A DNA stretch of 64,000 nucleotides from Stereum hirsutum FP-91666 SS1 (Eukaryota; Basidiomycota; Agaricomycetes; Russulales; Stereaceae): the NCBI RefSeq assembly GCF_000264905.1, contig NW_006763151.1:245643-309642 (forward strand), given 5' to 3'. A program made the translations under genes and the position numbers. The notes beneath the pieces were generated by a model. The model was not told the origin of the DNA and did no database searches. It saw only the letters and a program-made list of their open reading frames with translations. Below, in pieces: positions 47,646 through 59,899 of this stretch (position 1 is the first letter of the stretch; each line of letters starts with the position of its first letter).

Positions 47646-48694
47646 TCAAGCTCTCGACCCAGGCGCATACTTCGGCAAGCTCTCCAACGGCCTCGAGATC
47701 AAAAACCCCTTCAAACCCGCCTTCTTCTCTCCCTGCCTCCCAAACCCAAAGCCCGCAAACCTATCTTCCCGGTCCGCCGCCGGCTCCTGCATCCGTCCCT
47801 CCTCATCGACCCCAGCCCCAGCACCCTTCTCCTTCCCAAAATGAGACGAAGCGAACGAGTGTGCCGCGGACGCGGCGGAGGCGGCGCGCTCGACGTTGAT
47901 GCCGGCGACGTTGGTGGGAAGGACGGATTTAGCGTGGTTACGCCAGTTGAAGATGGACCGTTTGGATTTCGCGTGTTGACGGAAGATGAGGCCGAGGAGG
48001 ATGTTGAGGCAGCCGAGGGCGAAGAGGAAGAAGGCGGAGACGAGGGAGAAGTCGTCGACGTGGTGTGACAGGACCGCGGCACCAATCCTGAGGAACCGCA
48101 TCAGTGAGATCCTAGGGGAAGAATAATACTAGAGGGACGCACAAGCATTGAATGACACCGAGTGCACCGAGGCCAAACTCGGACCCGAGCACAGGAAAAT
48201 ACCGGTCGAAAAAGGCGGACGGCCAGCCAATCTCAGATAGGATGAGGACGATGATTTGAAAGATGATGAGCAGACGGTTGAGGACGGCCCAGAATGCACC
48301 AGCCGGTTGGTTGGGCACCGTGCTGTCACTGTAAGTCAAAAGTGCCACACTTCAGTGAGCACTTTTCGCCAAGGTACAAGCAAGACAAGGGCACGCGACA
48401 GCAGAAGGTAAGAGACGTACGCAATATACTCATAGCTCATCAGATTACTAGTCGAATTCGACGAATCATCCTTTCCCTCCGCAATGAACCGATTAACGGC
48501 CTCGACATCATGTACCATCGTGGTGATACTACTGGCAAACACGAGAAGACAAGCGATGATGGAAAGAGCACGGATGGCGTTGAGACCGATGAAGACGTCT
48601 ATACCACGGAAAATTCATTCATTTCATCTCATTAGTCGACACGTTTTGGGGCAAGAAGTACAGGTAGCAACTCACATGCGCGAGGGGGAAGCAT
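47646..48694 (-). CDS. Multi-pass membrane protein of the DUF7598 type
   Basis: The first coding exon is only 19 nt (48676-48694, MLPPRA plus one base). It splices to an exon ending at 48598 to give MLPPRAYVFIGLNAIRALSI, the usual opening of this fungal family. Four hydrophobic helices follow: IRALSIIACLLVFASSI; ...NRLLIIFQIIVLILSEIGW; FGLGALGVIQCL into IGAAVLSHH; and SLVSAFFLFALGCLNILLGL. The C-terminal cytosolic tail of about 110 residues is Ala/Ser- and basic-rich (SKRSIFNWRNHAKS...) and ends PKYAPGSRA before the stop at 47646-47648. The soluble loop after helix 1 contains several Ser and Asn (GKDDSSNSTSN). Function is unknown. About four exons. Confidence 0.82.
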
Positions 48695-49762
48695 TCTGAG
48701 TGTATTGGATGGGGACTATTAGGGAGGTAAAGCGAGCGTAGACTTGTTGATGAAGCGAGCGGAATTCAAGAAGAGATTGTCGTGGTTGTAGCGAGTGCAC
48801 AAAAGTATATATCCTCCAATTGGCGTGGAATGGGTGAGCCTGCACCGTCGAGCGATTGAGAACGGGCTGAGGAGGCGTCAAGCGTGTGGGCGTGAAGGAA
48901 GAAAATAAGAATGATAGGCTCGGATCCTGGAGCCTAGTGAACCGTCTATATAGCAAACAGGAACAGACAGCGACTTCGAACACGAACACGAGAGGGAAGA
49001 GGACAGGGTGAAGCACCCGAACGCACAGAACAAGCGTATAAAAGAGCACCCACCCCAGCTAGCTATAGAGTCGAGACTGAGAAGATCGCCCAGGCAACGA
49101 GGCAGTTCAATGGCATTGTTCTCTTTGAGTCGAGCTAAGGGTCCATATGTCCTCCACGCAGCCGGCCTCATTGTCGACGAGAATGGAGCCTGAGAGCGCG
49201 ACCTCGAAAACAAAAGAGGACAAGACAATGAGGAACGGGAATAGCCGAGGACGCGTCGTGAACACGGCACAGCCACAGGCGCGCCGACGCGTTGTGGCCA
49301 AATGTGGCAAGCGTTTGTTCCTCCGTTGCTGGCCCCGATATCCGCTCAACGCCCATCTCTTTGCGACCTAGGAATCACGTCTTCAGAAAAGCCACACGCG
49401 CATAACGAAATGCCACGCCCAACCTATGACCGGAGAGGATGATCCAATTTTGATTTCAGTGCAACGTAGCAGCAATCCAAATCCCAACATCCACCAGACT
49501 AGGTAACTAAATATACAGGCCGATATCATAGAAGTTGGCGAGAAGTACTAAGAAGCTAGAGGGTTTACTATGGTACTGGTACAAGAATGATGCCCGGTCC
49601 GAGTCCGTGAATCGTTACGGTCATGAAACGAGGAGCGCAGATGATGATGGTCGGTAGGTGGGGAAGGAAGGGGGGAGGGAGGATGAGGATGAAGAGGTAG
49701 CATTCGACAGCAAAGATTCAAACTTCGAGTTACGACAACTGAACGACAACAACGACGACAAA
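48695..49762. other. 1.07-kb intergenic region
   Basis: Promoter region of the DUF7598-like gene and 3' flank of the Ish1/Msc1 gene. Minus-strand frames in 48878-49356 are not conserved-looking and are not called. Confidence 0.45.
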
Positions 49763-51495
49763 TCACAGGTCATACTTGGCCTTGACGGAAGCCTCAGCGG
49801 CGGCGGACTTGACGGTCGCTGTACCCTTGGCACCCTTGGACGTCGCCCAATCTACATTGTCGGCCGCACGTTCCTTGGCGCGCTCGGTAGAGCCAGAAAG
49901 GAGGTCGACGACCTGAGCGAGCTTGTCCTCGGCGATGTGAATGCCAGAGTTCAAGCTATCGCGAATGCGCTGGATGAACTCATCGGTGCGGGTAGAAGCC
50001 TGGACATAGCGGATACGGACTTCCTCTGTAAAATCCACGAGACGATCAACATCTGCGGAGACTATATAAGAAACAAAAAGGAGACTTACGAAGGAGACCG
50101 GGACGAGTAGTGGGGAGAGCGTCCTCAGAGACACCGTGCTCGCGGAGGTAAGCACGGAGACGGGCATCAGGCCAGACCAGGTATGCGCTAGCCTTGGCGC
50201 TGGAGTCCTTGTACCTGATGAGGTCGTTAGCTATTACTCGTGAAAAACGATCCACACAAAACGGACTTACTTAGTGTTGATGAGTTTCACGAGATGCTCA
50301 CGGCTCATCTTGGAGGCCTCGTCGTCGGAGAGGTAGCCGTTGGAGACCAACCATGCGCGAATGTCAGAGTCGCGCCACGAAGCCCAGGCAACATCCTCAG
50401 CGTGCGAGTAGTTGTCGCTGAAGACTTTCATGAGTAAAGGAACGAAGAGGAAGGAGAAGGCTGACTTACCCGACGAGCTTCTGGAGCTTCTCGCGCTTGA
50501 TCTGGGCGTCACTCTTGATGATGTTGTGTTCGACAAGCCAAGCCTTGAGCTCAGAGTCGGTCCAGCTATCCCATACATGCGTGGTGCTGTCGTAGTAGTA
50601 GTTCTTCATGCGCTCAGCGAGGGTCGGGCGGGGAGGAGGAACGTCGTTGTGGGGATAGACGCGGTGTTCATACAGCCATTCATTCTACGAAATGGTCAGT
50701 CGGACGTAACACAAGGAAGGAGATTGCGGTGACACACGAGGTAAGAGTCAGACCAGGCATTCCACACGGGGTCAGTGACCTTCGCATACGAATCCTTCAT
50801 CATCTTCAGCATCTCATCCCTGGTCGCCTCCTGCTTCGTCTTCAACACGCCCTTCTCCTCCAAAAACGTCCTCAGCCGGTTATCGTCCCACGACGAGTAG
50901 ACGTAGTCCTTCGAGTCGTCGAGCTGGCGCCCGACAGTGTTCGTCGCTGCCGCAATGGCGGAGCTGATGGACTGCGTGGCCTGGTAAGCCGGCGATCCAT
51001 AGACGCCAGTCGAAGCCTGGTACGAAAGCGAAGAGGCGGCGCTCTGGTAGTCCTTATACCGTTGCTTAGCCAAAAGAACAAGCTGTTCGCGAGGTCCAGA
51101 AGGGTTGACGACGCCTTGCTCAAGGAGGAACTGACGAAGAGTCGACTCGTCCCAGGTGTCGAAGGCGGAGTCCTTCAGGTTTTGGAACGCCTTCTGCGCG
51201 CCGGCGTATTGTTCGGCAGTGAAGGCCTGTGTTGAAGCCCAGTTGGACTTGACGAGCTCCTGCAGATCTTTCTGAGAGGTTGTGCCCTTGGGTATTTGTA
51301 CGTTATGTTCCTTGAGCCACGACGTCAATTGCTTCGTGTCCCAAGTCTGGTAAGCTGAATAGGGGCGCGTCATGAGCATGTTGAAATAAAACGCGAACAT
51401 CGTGGAAGGCACGTACTTGGGGTGTCGGATCCGAACCACGAAGCCTGTGCGCCGAGCGCAAATAGCGAAAATGCCAGCAAAGCAGAGAATTTCAT
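49763..51495 (-). CDS. Secreted/nuclear-envelope stress protein with seven Ish1 repeats (Msc1/Ish1 family)
   Basis: The signal peptide MKFSALLAFSLFALGAQASW is followed by seven Ish1-type helical repeats of the form W-(D/S/T)-x(2-4)-L-x(3)-L-x-(E)-x-(G/N/H)-(V/I). They begin YQTWDTKQLTSWLKEHNV; FDTWDESTLRQFLLEQGV; YSSWDDNRLRTFLEEKGV; WNAWSDSYLNEWLYEHRV; WDSWTDSELKAWLVEHNI; WASWRDSDIRAWLVSNGY; and YLVWPDARLRAYLREHGV. A C-terminal helical, Ala/Lys-rich domain ends KAKYDL. Start ATG 51495, with a TATA box 70 bases upstream. In yeasts Ish1/Msc1 proteins sit at the nuclear envelope/ER, are induced by stress or stationary phase and affect sister-chromatid recombination. About six exons. The signal peptide and repeats make the family call secure; the subcellular site in this fungus is inferred. 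Confidence 0.9.
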
Positions 51496-51563
51496 GGCAG
51501 AATTTTGTGGGTCGTCGTAGGAGACGAAGAGCGATGAATGGACACAAGACGGGATGCGGAGGG

Positions 51564-51570
51564 TTATATA
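51564..51570 (-). promoter_or_regulatory. TATA box of the Ish1/Msc1 gene
   Basis: TATATAA on the minus strand, about 70 bases upstream of the start codon, within CCTATATAACCC. A canonical TATA box fits a stress-inducible gene. Confidence 0.6.
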
Positions 51571-52038
51571 GGGCAGGCAACGGTGCCGCTGATGCGCGAT
51601 GATGACGTCGTGAGAGCCAAATAGACGCGCCCATGACGGCTCTTGACGCCACATCTCCACCCTCGCCAGTGCCCAGCCTCTGCACTCGGTGACGCTCTGT
51701 CTTTCTCAATGCCACTTTGGCATCGCTAACACCATATGTCGAGCCGTTTGACGAGCGGGTATGGAGCCCTTTTTCGGTAAGAAACTTCGCAGGAACGTGT
51801 GTTCATGGGACGAGACCAAGTCTAGCATTGCGCCACAGTGACACTGAAGGTGTGCGCTAAGATTGTGTAGAAGGATTAGTGTATGTATAGATCGTAAAAT
51901 GTCAGAATATAGTCCATCAAAATCGACATCTAGTAAGTAATACAAAACTATGTGCTGCAAGGTGCCTCCTGGTCATGGAAAGTCGAATAAAGAGATCTCG
52001 ACTGCGCACAACTCAAAACAAAACTCAGAGTTCTTCTC
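51571..52038. other. Intergenic between Ish1/Msc1 and the H2C2 gene
   Basis: 468 bases: distal promoter of the Ish1/Msc1 gene and 3' flank of the H2C2 gene. Nothing else is seen. Confidence 0.45.
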
Positions 52039-54642
52039 TCATACCGCATCCACACATCCACCCAGATCATCGAACCCGTCCCAGCCGGTATTGACCTGGC
52101 CATACCCACACCCGGTAAACCCCACATCCATCTCGTCTCCTGATAGCCCGACACCGCCCTCCATCGACGCCAAGAAAGGATCCGATCCCGAACTAGACGA
52201 CGTTCCCGCAAAATCGACCTCATACAACCAGCTTCCGTTTCCGTGGTCGTTAATTTTAGGAGTCGCCTCGTCGAGCATAAGCGGGAACCGATCCCGAGTG
52301 TTTATATCCAACGACTCCAGCCAGTCGCAATGAGACCAAGAACTCGGAGCTTTGAGCCCATGACCTCCTCTGTCGGTTCCAGGTTCGAAAGACATCTCGT
52401 CTCGAAGTTGGGCCTGCCCTTCGAACGAGTACGGAACACTATCCGAAGACGACGAGTCGAACATCAATGCGCCCCAACGTTTCGCCTCCTTCGTTCCTCG
52501 TGTACCCTCGTCACGACCAGGAGATGTCCCAGCGTCCGAACTACTAGCCTGCGCATAGTCGACATCGACATCGAAGTTCCTCCGCGTAACATGCTTGACG
52601 TTCCCAAGATGGACCGGCGAAACCGGCGGGCAATCGAATGTGGTAGGATTATGCTGACGAGCGTTGGAAGGGGTTGTATGCTCGTACTGGGGCTCCCCAG
52701 AGAAACGGCGTTCAAAAGAAGAACCGGGATAGAGCAGGACCATCGGCGTCGAGTCGTTCTCCCCCACGATTTCTTGGCAGGACTCATGTGCCTCCACGCC
52801 CATCATCACATCTTCCACTCCGCGCTCCATTGGCCCCACCCTCGTCCCTGCTTCCATCCCTTCATCTTCGGCATCAGTCTCACGCCTAACATCCGGATGC
52901 GCCCCACTTATACCCTGATCTTGCAAAGCCGGTAACGTGGACGTTAAGCCGTTGAATCCTAGCACAGCGTTGATGGCCGTAGGCACAACCGGAGGGAGAA
53001 CGATGCCTCGTTTCTCTGACAGGGATCCCCGGCCGAACGGCTTCGTCTGTCGAGGAGCTACCGAAGCACCAGGGGAGGGAGTGGACGTAGACGTGGGGTT
53101 AGAAACAGCGTCCATAGGAGAGTTGAGTAGACACTGGAGAGACATCGGGTTAGAGCGCTGTATCGACTGTGCTGAAAGATTCGTGGCAGAAGAATCGAGA
53201 GCAGACGTTCCTGCAGGAGGAGGCAACGGAGAACCGAGAGCAGGAGAGAAAGCGTCGTTGTTGAGAAATAGGAACATGTTTGGCTCCGGAGAATCGAAGA
53301 TAGTCTTCGGAGGAACAGCGTTAGACTGGAAGGAATCGCCAGCGAAGCCCATAGGATTGCCAAAGTAGTGAGGATGATAAGTGTCGTAGCGCCCGGGCAG
53401 GCAGAGCTGCGGCGAGCCTATCCTAGACGAGGGGGCCGGGTACGACAAGTAGGACTGCGAAGGAAGCTGAAGACCAGAAGCAGACGACGAGGTAACAGTA
53501 CAGTCGAGATCGGCCACAGCGTCCGTGTAAGGCCCAACAACATAGCCGGAAACCGAGTTGTTGAAGTTCGAAGCTACCAGGAGAGCCTGAGCCTGCACCT
53601 GCACCTGCGCCACAGCCGACTCCGCGCCCACTGGCCCACCCTCAAGCGCCAACCCATCCTTCACGACCGCCGCCCCAAGAACCGCCACCACACTCTCAAT
53701 CGCCTCCTTCTCCTTATTCTCCGCCTGCCTCTTCTGACTCTCCACCAACACCCCAAAATCCGGATTGCCCGTCTTCTTGACCAAGCAAGTCGGACAATTC
53801 CTGACAAACAACGCCACGAGCTCCTTGGGTATCCAAGCCCAATGCTCCCTAATCACCGCACAGGTCCTGTCTCTCCCCCCATGCCCACACATCGCATGAC
53901 AGCTGCACAGGATCTGATACATATGCTCCTTGATCGCCAGAGGCTTCTTATCGTGCACGACGATAGGATCGAGCGCGTGCGGGTTCGCGGCGAGGTTGGA
54001 CGTAGGGATGGATGGAGATGCACGAGCGAGTGTAGTCTGAGGGTAACTGAACGTGAACATCTTTCGGATCCACCAGCGGGTTTGAGCGTTCGAGATACTT
54101 TGATTTTCGGGGTCTTCGAGGACGTCCCAGATGGTGTCGAAGGTTTGTTGATCGATGAGGCAGCGTCCTCGTTTACGAGGGTTGAGACCGGCTATCCAGC
54201 GTTCCTCGACCTGTTTGTACTGTTCGTACGTGAGGTATCCTGGGACGTCGGCGGGTATGGATTGAGAGTTACGAGTAGCGAGAGGCACTGTAGACTGAGC
54301 AGCGGGCGGTATTCCTCCGGAAGCTGCCACACCGCGTGGAACGTTGGTATGACGAAGAGCACGAGAAGAACCCACAGAAGTATAGTGTGCATTAAGTCTA
54401 GACGAACAAGGAAAAGAGCTAGGACCAAGAGGATGAGTGGGCGGCGGGAAGGAATGTGTGGCAGAAGGTAGCTTCAGAGTGTTCTCATCGACAGGAATGA
54501 AGTTCGAGCTGAAGGCCGAGTCTGCAGAGGAAGAGTTCGCTACCAGAGCGGTCTTCCGGTATGGCTTGGTTGAACATGTCCTGGCGGCAATTCGCGCCAG
54601 GCGGATATCCTCTGTCGTGTTGAGCGAAGGCATAAGTTGCAA
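52039..54642 (-). CDS. H2C2 (integrase-type) zinc-binding domain protein, 867 aa
   Basis: A single uninterrupted exon, start ATG 54642. Residues about 130-280 form the conserved core: YLTYEQYKQVEERWIAGLN, DQQTFDTIWDVLEDP, TRWWIRKMFTF, then the H2C2 finger HMYQILCSCHAMCGHGGRDR, WIPKELVALFVRNCPTC. This is the His-x-His...Cys-x2-Cys zinc module normally preceding the retroviral/Ty3-type integrase core, but the DDE catalytic domain is absent. A long Gln/Ala linker and a 550-residue Ser/Pro-rich, acidic low-complexity C-terminus follow, as in a transcription regulator. Homologous proteins are single-copy in many fungi and are uncharacterised as far as I know. The intronless structure contrasts with its neighbours and could reflect retrotransposon ancestry (inference). 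Confidence 0.82.
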   Translation of the reverse strand: MQLMPSLNTTEDIRLARIAARTCSTKPYRKTALVANSSSADSAFSSNFIPVDENTLKLPSATHSFPPPTHPLGPSSFPCSSRLNAHYTSVGSSRALRHTNVPRGVAASGGIPPAAQSTVPLATRNSQSIPADVPGYLTYEQYKQVEERWIAGLNPRKRGRCLIDQQTFDTIWDVLEDPENQSISNAQTRWWIRKMFTFSYPQTTLARASPSIPTSNLAANPHALDPIVVHDKKPLAIKEHMYQILCSCHAMCGHGGRDRTCAVIREHWAWIPKELVALFVRNCPTCLVKKTGNPDFGVLVESQKRQAENKEKEAIESVVAVLGAAVVKDGLALEGGPVGAESAVAQVQVQAQALLVASNFNNSVSGYVVGPYTDAVADLDCTVTSSSASGLQLPSQSYLSYPAPSSRIGSPQLCLPGRYDTYHPHYFGNPMGFAGDSFQSNAVPPKTIFDSPEPNMFLFLNNDAFSPALGSPLPPPAGTSALDSSATNLSAQSIQRSNPMSLQCLLNSPMDAVSNPTSTSTPSPGASVAPRQTKPFGRGSLSEKRGIVLPPVVPTAINAVLGFNGLTSTLPALQDQGISGAHPDVRRETDAEDEGMEAGTRVGPMERGVEDVMMGVEAHESCQEIVGENDSTPMVLLYPGSSFERRFSGEPQYEHTTPSNARQHNPTTFDCPPVSPVHLGNVKHVTRRNFDVDVDYAQASSSDAGTSPGRDEGTRGTKEAKRWGALMFDSSSSDSVPYSFEGQAQLRDEMSFEPGTDRGGHGLKAPSSWSHCDWLESLDINTRDRFPLMLDEATPKINDHGNGSWLYEVDFAGTSSSSGSDPFLASMEGGVGLSGDEMDVGFTGCGYGQVNTGWDGFDDLGGCVDAV

Positions 54643-55196
54643 GTTCGCCGCAGAAGGGTTCCGTATTAGTAGAAATGTTACAGGAGACTAGACGATAACA
54701 AACGGTCGGTTTCGCGCGCAACTATGTCAGCGAGGAAAGGAGAACAACTCAAAGACAGAACGAACGCACCGACCACGGAGAAGGTGTGTTGTGGTCGTGA
54801 GGAGACTTGAACCAGAGGAACCGCGCCACCGCCGCCAAACCACACTCGGTGGCGGGCGGCGGAAAGAGCCCGATACTTTGGCGCATTTCGTACTGCGTCA
54901 TTTCTTCTTGATTTTTCATCTTGATCGAGCTCGTTCGTCCCAACGACCCGTTCGCACAGATGCAAGTACAGTACGCGCCGCTTCTGCATGGTATATCACA
55001 AAACTACAAGTTTCTTCCTTTATGTTATACGTCTATGGGTGATGAACAACAAGCGTCATAAGAACATTAAAACCTGTACAATTCCTTCTTCTTTTTCTCT
55101 TCCCCTAAAATACAGAGCGACTTCTCAAAATCCAGTACGTCCCCTATGCAGCGCACGCGGCGCGAGAAAAAGAATAGCGATCGTCGGCGAAACCTT
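54643..55196. other. Intergenic between H2C2 gene and GAPDH
   Basis: 554 bases holding the H2C2 promoter and GAPDH 3' UTR. No other feature is seen. Confidence 0.45.
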
Positions 55197-56643
<1,447 letters not shown>

Positions 56644-56730
56644 TTTAATGTGGTGGAGGGTGGTTGTGGTGGTTGGTTGTGGATGTGGGTGATGAAGAAA
56701 AGGAGGGCGGCTAGGGCGAAGGGGGGTCGA

Positions 56731-56737
56731 TTTTATA
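56731..56737 (-). promoter_or_regulatory. TATA box of GAPDH
   Basis: TATAAAA on the minus strand, 88-94 bases upstream of the ATG, followed by a CA/CT-rich leader (CCACAACCAACCACCACAAC) and the start context ATTAAAATGG. This is the classic layout of a strong basidiomycete gpd promoter. Confidence 0.8.
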
Positions 56738-58687
56738 CTCTTGCGTCGGACGCTCGGAGGAGATTATCAGAGACTGATCGGAGCTTCGGCTGGGTCCCGC
56801 AAAGCCCATTCCGCCCCGTCACCGGCTCAGTTTGGGTACCTCCAAGACTGCGCCACTGCCAGGCATCGATGGCCGTCCGTCTGGACTCTTCGACGTCGTC
56901 GAGGCGTCATCCATCCACATGAACACAGAAAATAACTCTCATTCTCGCTCAGCCTCGGTCACAGCCTGCGACCGGAACATAGAATGTCGAACGTGCTCGG
57001 CGAGATGACTGTCGTCCTAGACTGACTCGACCTCATGCTGACTGTGATGTTTATTGCATATTATCCATGCACTGCTCGATGTCGTCAATTCTCGAATTCG
57101 AAAACACATTTCTTGTACACCCTCCGAGCTATTTGTGAACGGCCATCGACGGGCTTCACAAGCTCCATTCACTTCGTGCGCACCCTGATCTTTCTTCGAT
57201 AACCACCTGGACGAATTGCCTCTTTTGCAGGAATGGCTCACCGGGCTGTATCTCCTGACTCTCGTCAAGGGAATGACGCCTGCTCGCGCTATACGCTTAT
57301 TTTGATGGCAGTGGCGCTGTACCGTTTACAATCCGGCGCTAGCACTCGTCAGAAACCTGCAAGAGCGTATCTCCCTCCGGTTCACACGTAGGGTGGCCTC
57401 ATCTTGCGTCTGACTGGACGCTGGAATCATCCAATGGAGTCGGACCGAGCTGTATCAATCGTTTCGCGTCCGGAGGAAGGTGTGCATGCATGCTTGGACG
57501 CTCAGGATAACAAAAATTCCCCTGCCAGCGCATGTCGTCCCACTTTTCTATACCGCAAGTCAAACTGAATTGGCCGCCTCCGCAAAGCATGCAGTTTATC
57601 GTTGTTTTTTTGAGGTGAGTATGCGGAGTTTTCCCAGCCGACAATCATCTCCAGCGGTCGCTATCATCTACAGTACTCGCGGGCTTGCCCAATCAGACGT
57701 GCCTCTTCTGTCTCTTCTCTTTCTTGGTGCTGGTCAGGCACACCGCATGCCTGTATTGTAACTTTGTCAGAGTGCCGCCGATATGTCCGCTCTGTCCTGA
57801 TGCACTTTCTCAGACACCGCGCACAGTACCCTGGGTGTTCAAACAGTTACAACAGACATCCCCTGCGCCTCTCATCAGTGGTGGATTCTTTGTTTTGGTC
57901 TCGGAACTAAACAAACGTCATTTTGGTACGATATTGCAACGGCTTCTGCACGACCTTCGCTTCATCATGCTCTGCATTGTCTCGTCGTTTCATCCTAACT
58001 TAGGACTCTTCTTCACCTTTGCTCGGCCAACGGGTCTGTTCCGCCACACACCGTACACGCCACAGGGGCTTTCCGACAGTCACCCAACGGTTGCCCAACG
58101 GCAAAAACCGGTCGATCTTGCCTCCGTTGGATCCCGGCTACAAATCCCTCTCTCTTGATCCGTCTTTTCATCGCTCGTGCCTCTCCGTCGAAAATCGCCA
58201 GATACACAGATCCTGACATAGATCTCCTATCCCGTCCGTTCGCGATGTCAATCTGCAATACTTCAGGTTCGGGCCCTTTTGCGTTTGTAGGGCCTTCTAG
58301 CCTCTACACGGAGAATAGGACATCACCATCACACTTTGCCTTGCTTTCGCTCTCTGGGCCCCTCCAGAATGTGTAGAGGCCTCAAGGACAGTGGCTCTGC
58401 TGCAAAGATTTCGGGGCACCGCAACATGTCCCATGACTGTAGCGGTCCCTTTCAAAGCACCATCACAGTCTGCGCCACCTCGAAGAAGCTTCAACTTCAC
58501 ATCGATCTCGGTCCTGTTCTATATATGGAACTTGTTCAGGTTTCGTACCAGAGAGAAACGAAGATCGGCGGTGGTTCTGTCTGGATGAACTAGACAATCT
58601 CTTGTTATACACGAAGCTACATATACATTATACATGATTGGACAGTACATACAAAGTAGCAATATAGATACAAAATTACAATTACAA
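56738..58687. other. 2-kb region upstream of GAPDH, no gene seen
   Basis: The first part is GAPDH upstream regulatory sequence. Plus-strand frames at 57480-58158 and 58155-58590 and the minus frame at 57017-57268 have no recognisable domains. The right end is the 3' flank of the next minus-strand gene. A small unrecognised gene cannot be excluded. Confidence 0.45.
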
Positions 58688-59899
58688 TCAAATCTTCGCG
58701 CTCGCACCCCTCATCCTCTGCCCATGATGTACAACTCTGCCCTTCGGCCCCAAGCCCACATTCTCCATCTCCCGCCACGACGCCAAACACCACATCTTCG
58801 ACCGCCTCTTCGTAACATTAGGTCTACACGCCATCATCGCCGCATCCTCATCTCCACCCATTCCAGTTCCGTCCAAAGCACTCTCAGACCGACCCTTGAA
58901 CACCGGAAACGTCTTCCCCTTCCACCTCGTCCACGACCTCGTCCACCTTTCCTGTGTACGACCGGAACCCATAGGATCGCAATGAGTACCACCACCCATC
59001 GTCTCTTCCGAACTCGACTCTTTATCCGAATAATCTAACCCGACCTCTACCCCTTCCATCCCAATGCCAATGCCAATCCCGAACCCCAATCCCAACACAT
59101 CCCTCTGTATCACTGCGCCTTCAAGTTGCACCGTAACATCCACACAACATCTATAATGCGGCAATTCATCTGACGAGGCTGGCAGTGGATCGTGGTGAGT
59201 GTGAGTGTGATTGAATCCAACAAGTCCACAGCACGCAAAATCCATATCGAGCGCCTCCGCGGTCTGACTCCGATGCTCGTGTTCGTGCTTGATCCTCGGT
59301 GTCACCGCCGCCCTGATAAACGCGAACGAGCTTCGACGAAGTCTTCGTTGTTGTTGTTGTTGTTGCTGGTCTCTATCTCTAGACTTATTATTTTCGCTGT
59401 ACGTATCGGAAATTGAATCGGCGTCGAGGTCGATGGGAGAGAGCGGTGGCGAGGCGGTCAATATCGATCCATGGGCGTATAGAACGTCTTCGTGATGATG
59501 ATCCAGAAGGATGTCGGACGAGTGTGGCGACGGTGATGGTGATGGTGGCGAATTTGATGACGACGACGAAGGTAGTAGAGAGGAAGAAGAGATGATCTTA
59601 GAGGAGGATGGAGATGCGAATGGAGCGAAGGCTTGATTATGTGAGGGTCGACGTGAACCATGGTCGAGGTCAAGAGCGGAAGGTCGTCTTGGGGTGGCGG
59701 GTCTGCCGAGAGTGGACACGATAGGAAAGTGAGGTTGAGATCGGTGGTGGCGTAGGTGGTGCTGATATGGGTTTTCAGTAGAGAGATACTCGGGGGATGA
59801 TCGGATGTGATGAGGTGGAGGAGGGGAAAGAAGAGAGGTTGACCGGTATCTCAAGGAGTAAGTTGGGTTAGAGACAGCAAGCAGTGAGGGAGATGTCAT
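58688..59899 (-). CDS. Low-complexity orphan protein, 403 aa
   Basis: A single open frame from ATG 59899. It is Ser/Pro/His-rich at the N-terminus (SSSSLLPSSSSSNSPPSPSP), has a Gln run (QQQQQQQ, around 59345), then a short patch rich in Cys and His (DFACCGLVGFNHTHTHHDP, YRCCVDVTV) and a basic, Trp-containing tail (RWTRSWTRWKGKTFPVFKG). No known domain is recognised. The composition is biased in one frame only, which supports coding, but a proportion of apparent frame length could be due to repetitive codons. Small basidiomycete genes of this kind are common and poorly conserved. Confidence 0.6.
   Translation of the reverse strand: MTSPSLLAVSNPTYSLRYRSTSLLSPPPPHHIRSSPEYLSTENPYQHHLRHHRSQPHFPIVSTLGRPATPRRPSALDLDHGSRRPSHNQAFAPFASPSSSKIISSSSLLPSSSSSNSPPSPSPSPHSSDILLDHHHEDVLYAHGSILTASPPLSPIDLDADSISDTYSENNKSRDRDQQQQQQQRRLRRSSFAFIRAAVTPRIKHEHEHRSQTAEALDMDFACCGLVGFNHTHTHHDPLPASSDELPHYRCCVDVTVQLEGAVIQRDVLGLGFGIGIGIGMEGVEVGLDYSDKESSSEETMGGGTHCDPMGSGRTQERWTRSWTRWKGKTFPVFKGRSESALDGTGMGGDEDAAMMACRPNVTKRRSKMWCLASWREMENVGLGPKGRVVHHGQRMRGASAKI

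Noticed and set aside
53368..54471. 367-codon plus-strand open frame
   Set aside because: Antisense shadow of the H2C2 gene, Arg/His/Leu-rich with no domain; the minus strand has the recognisable protein.
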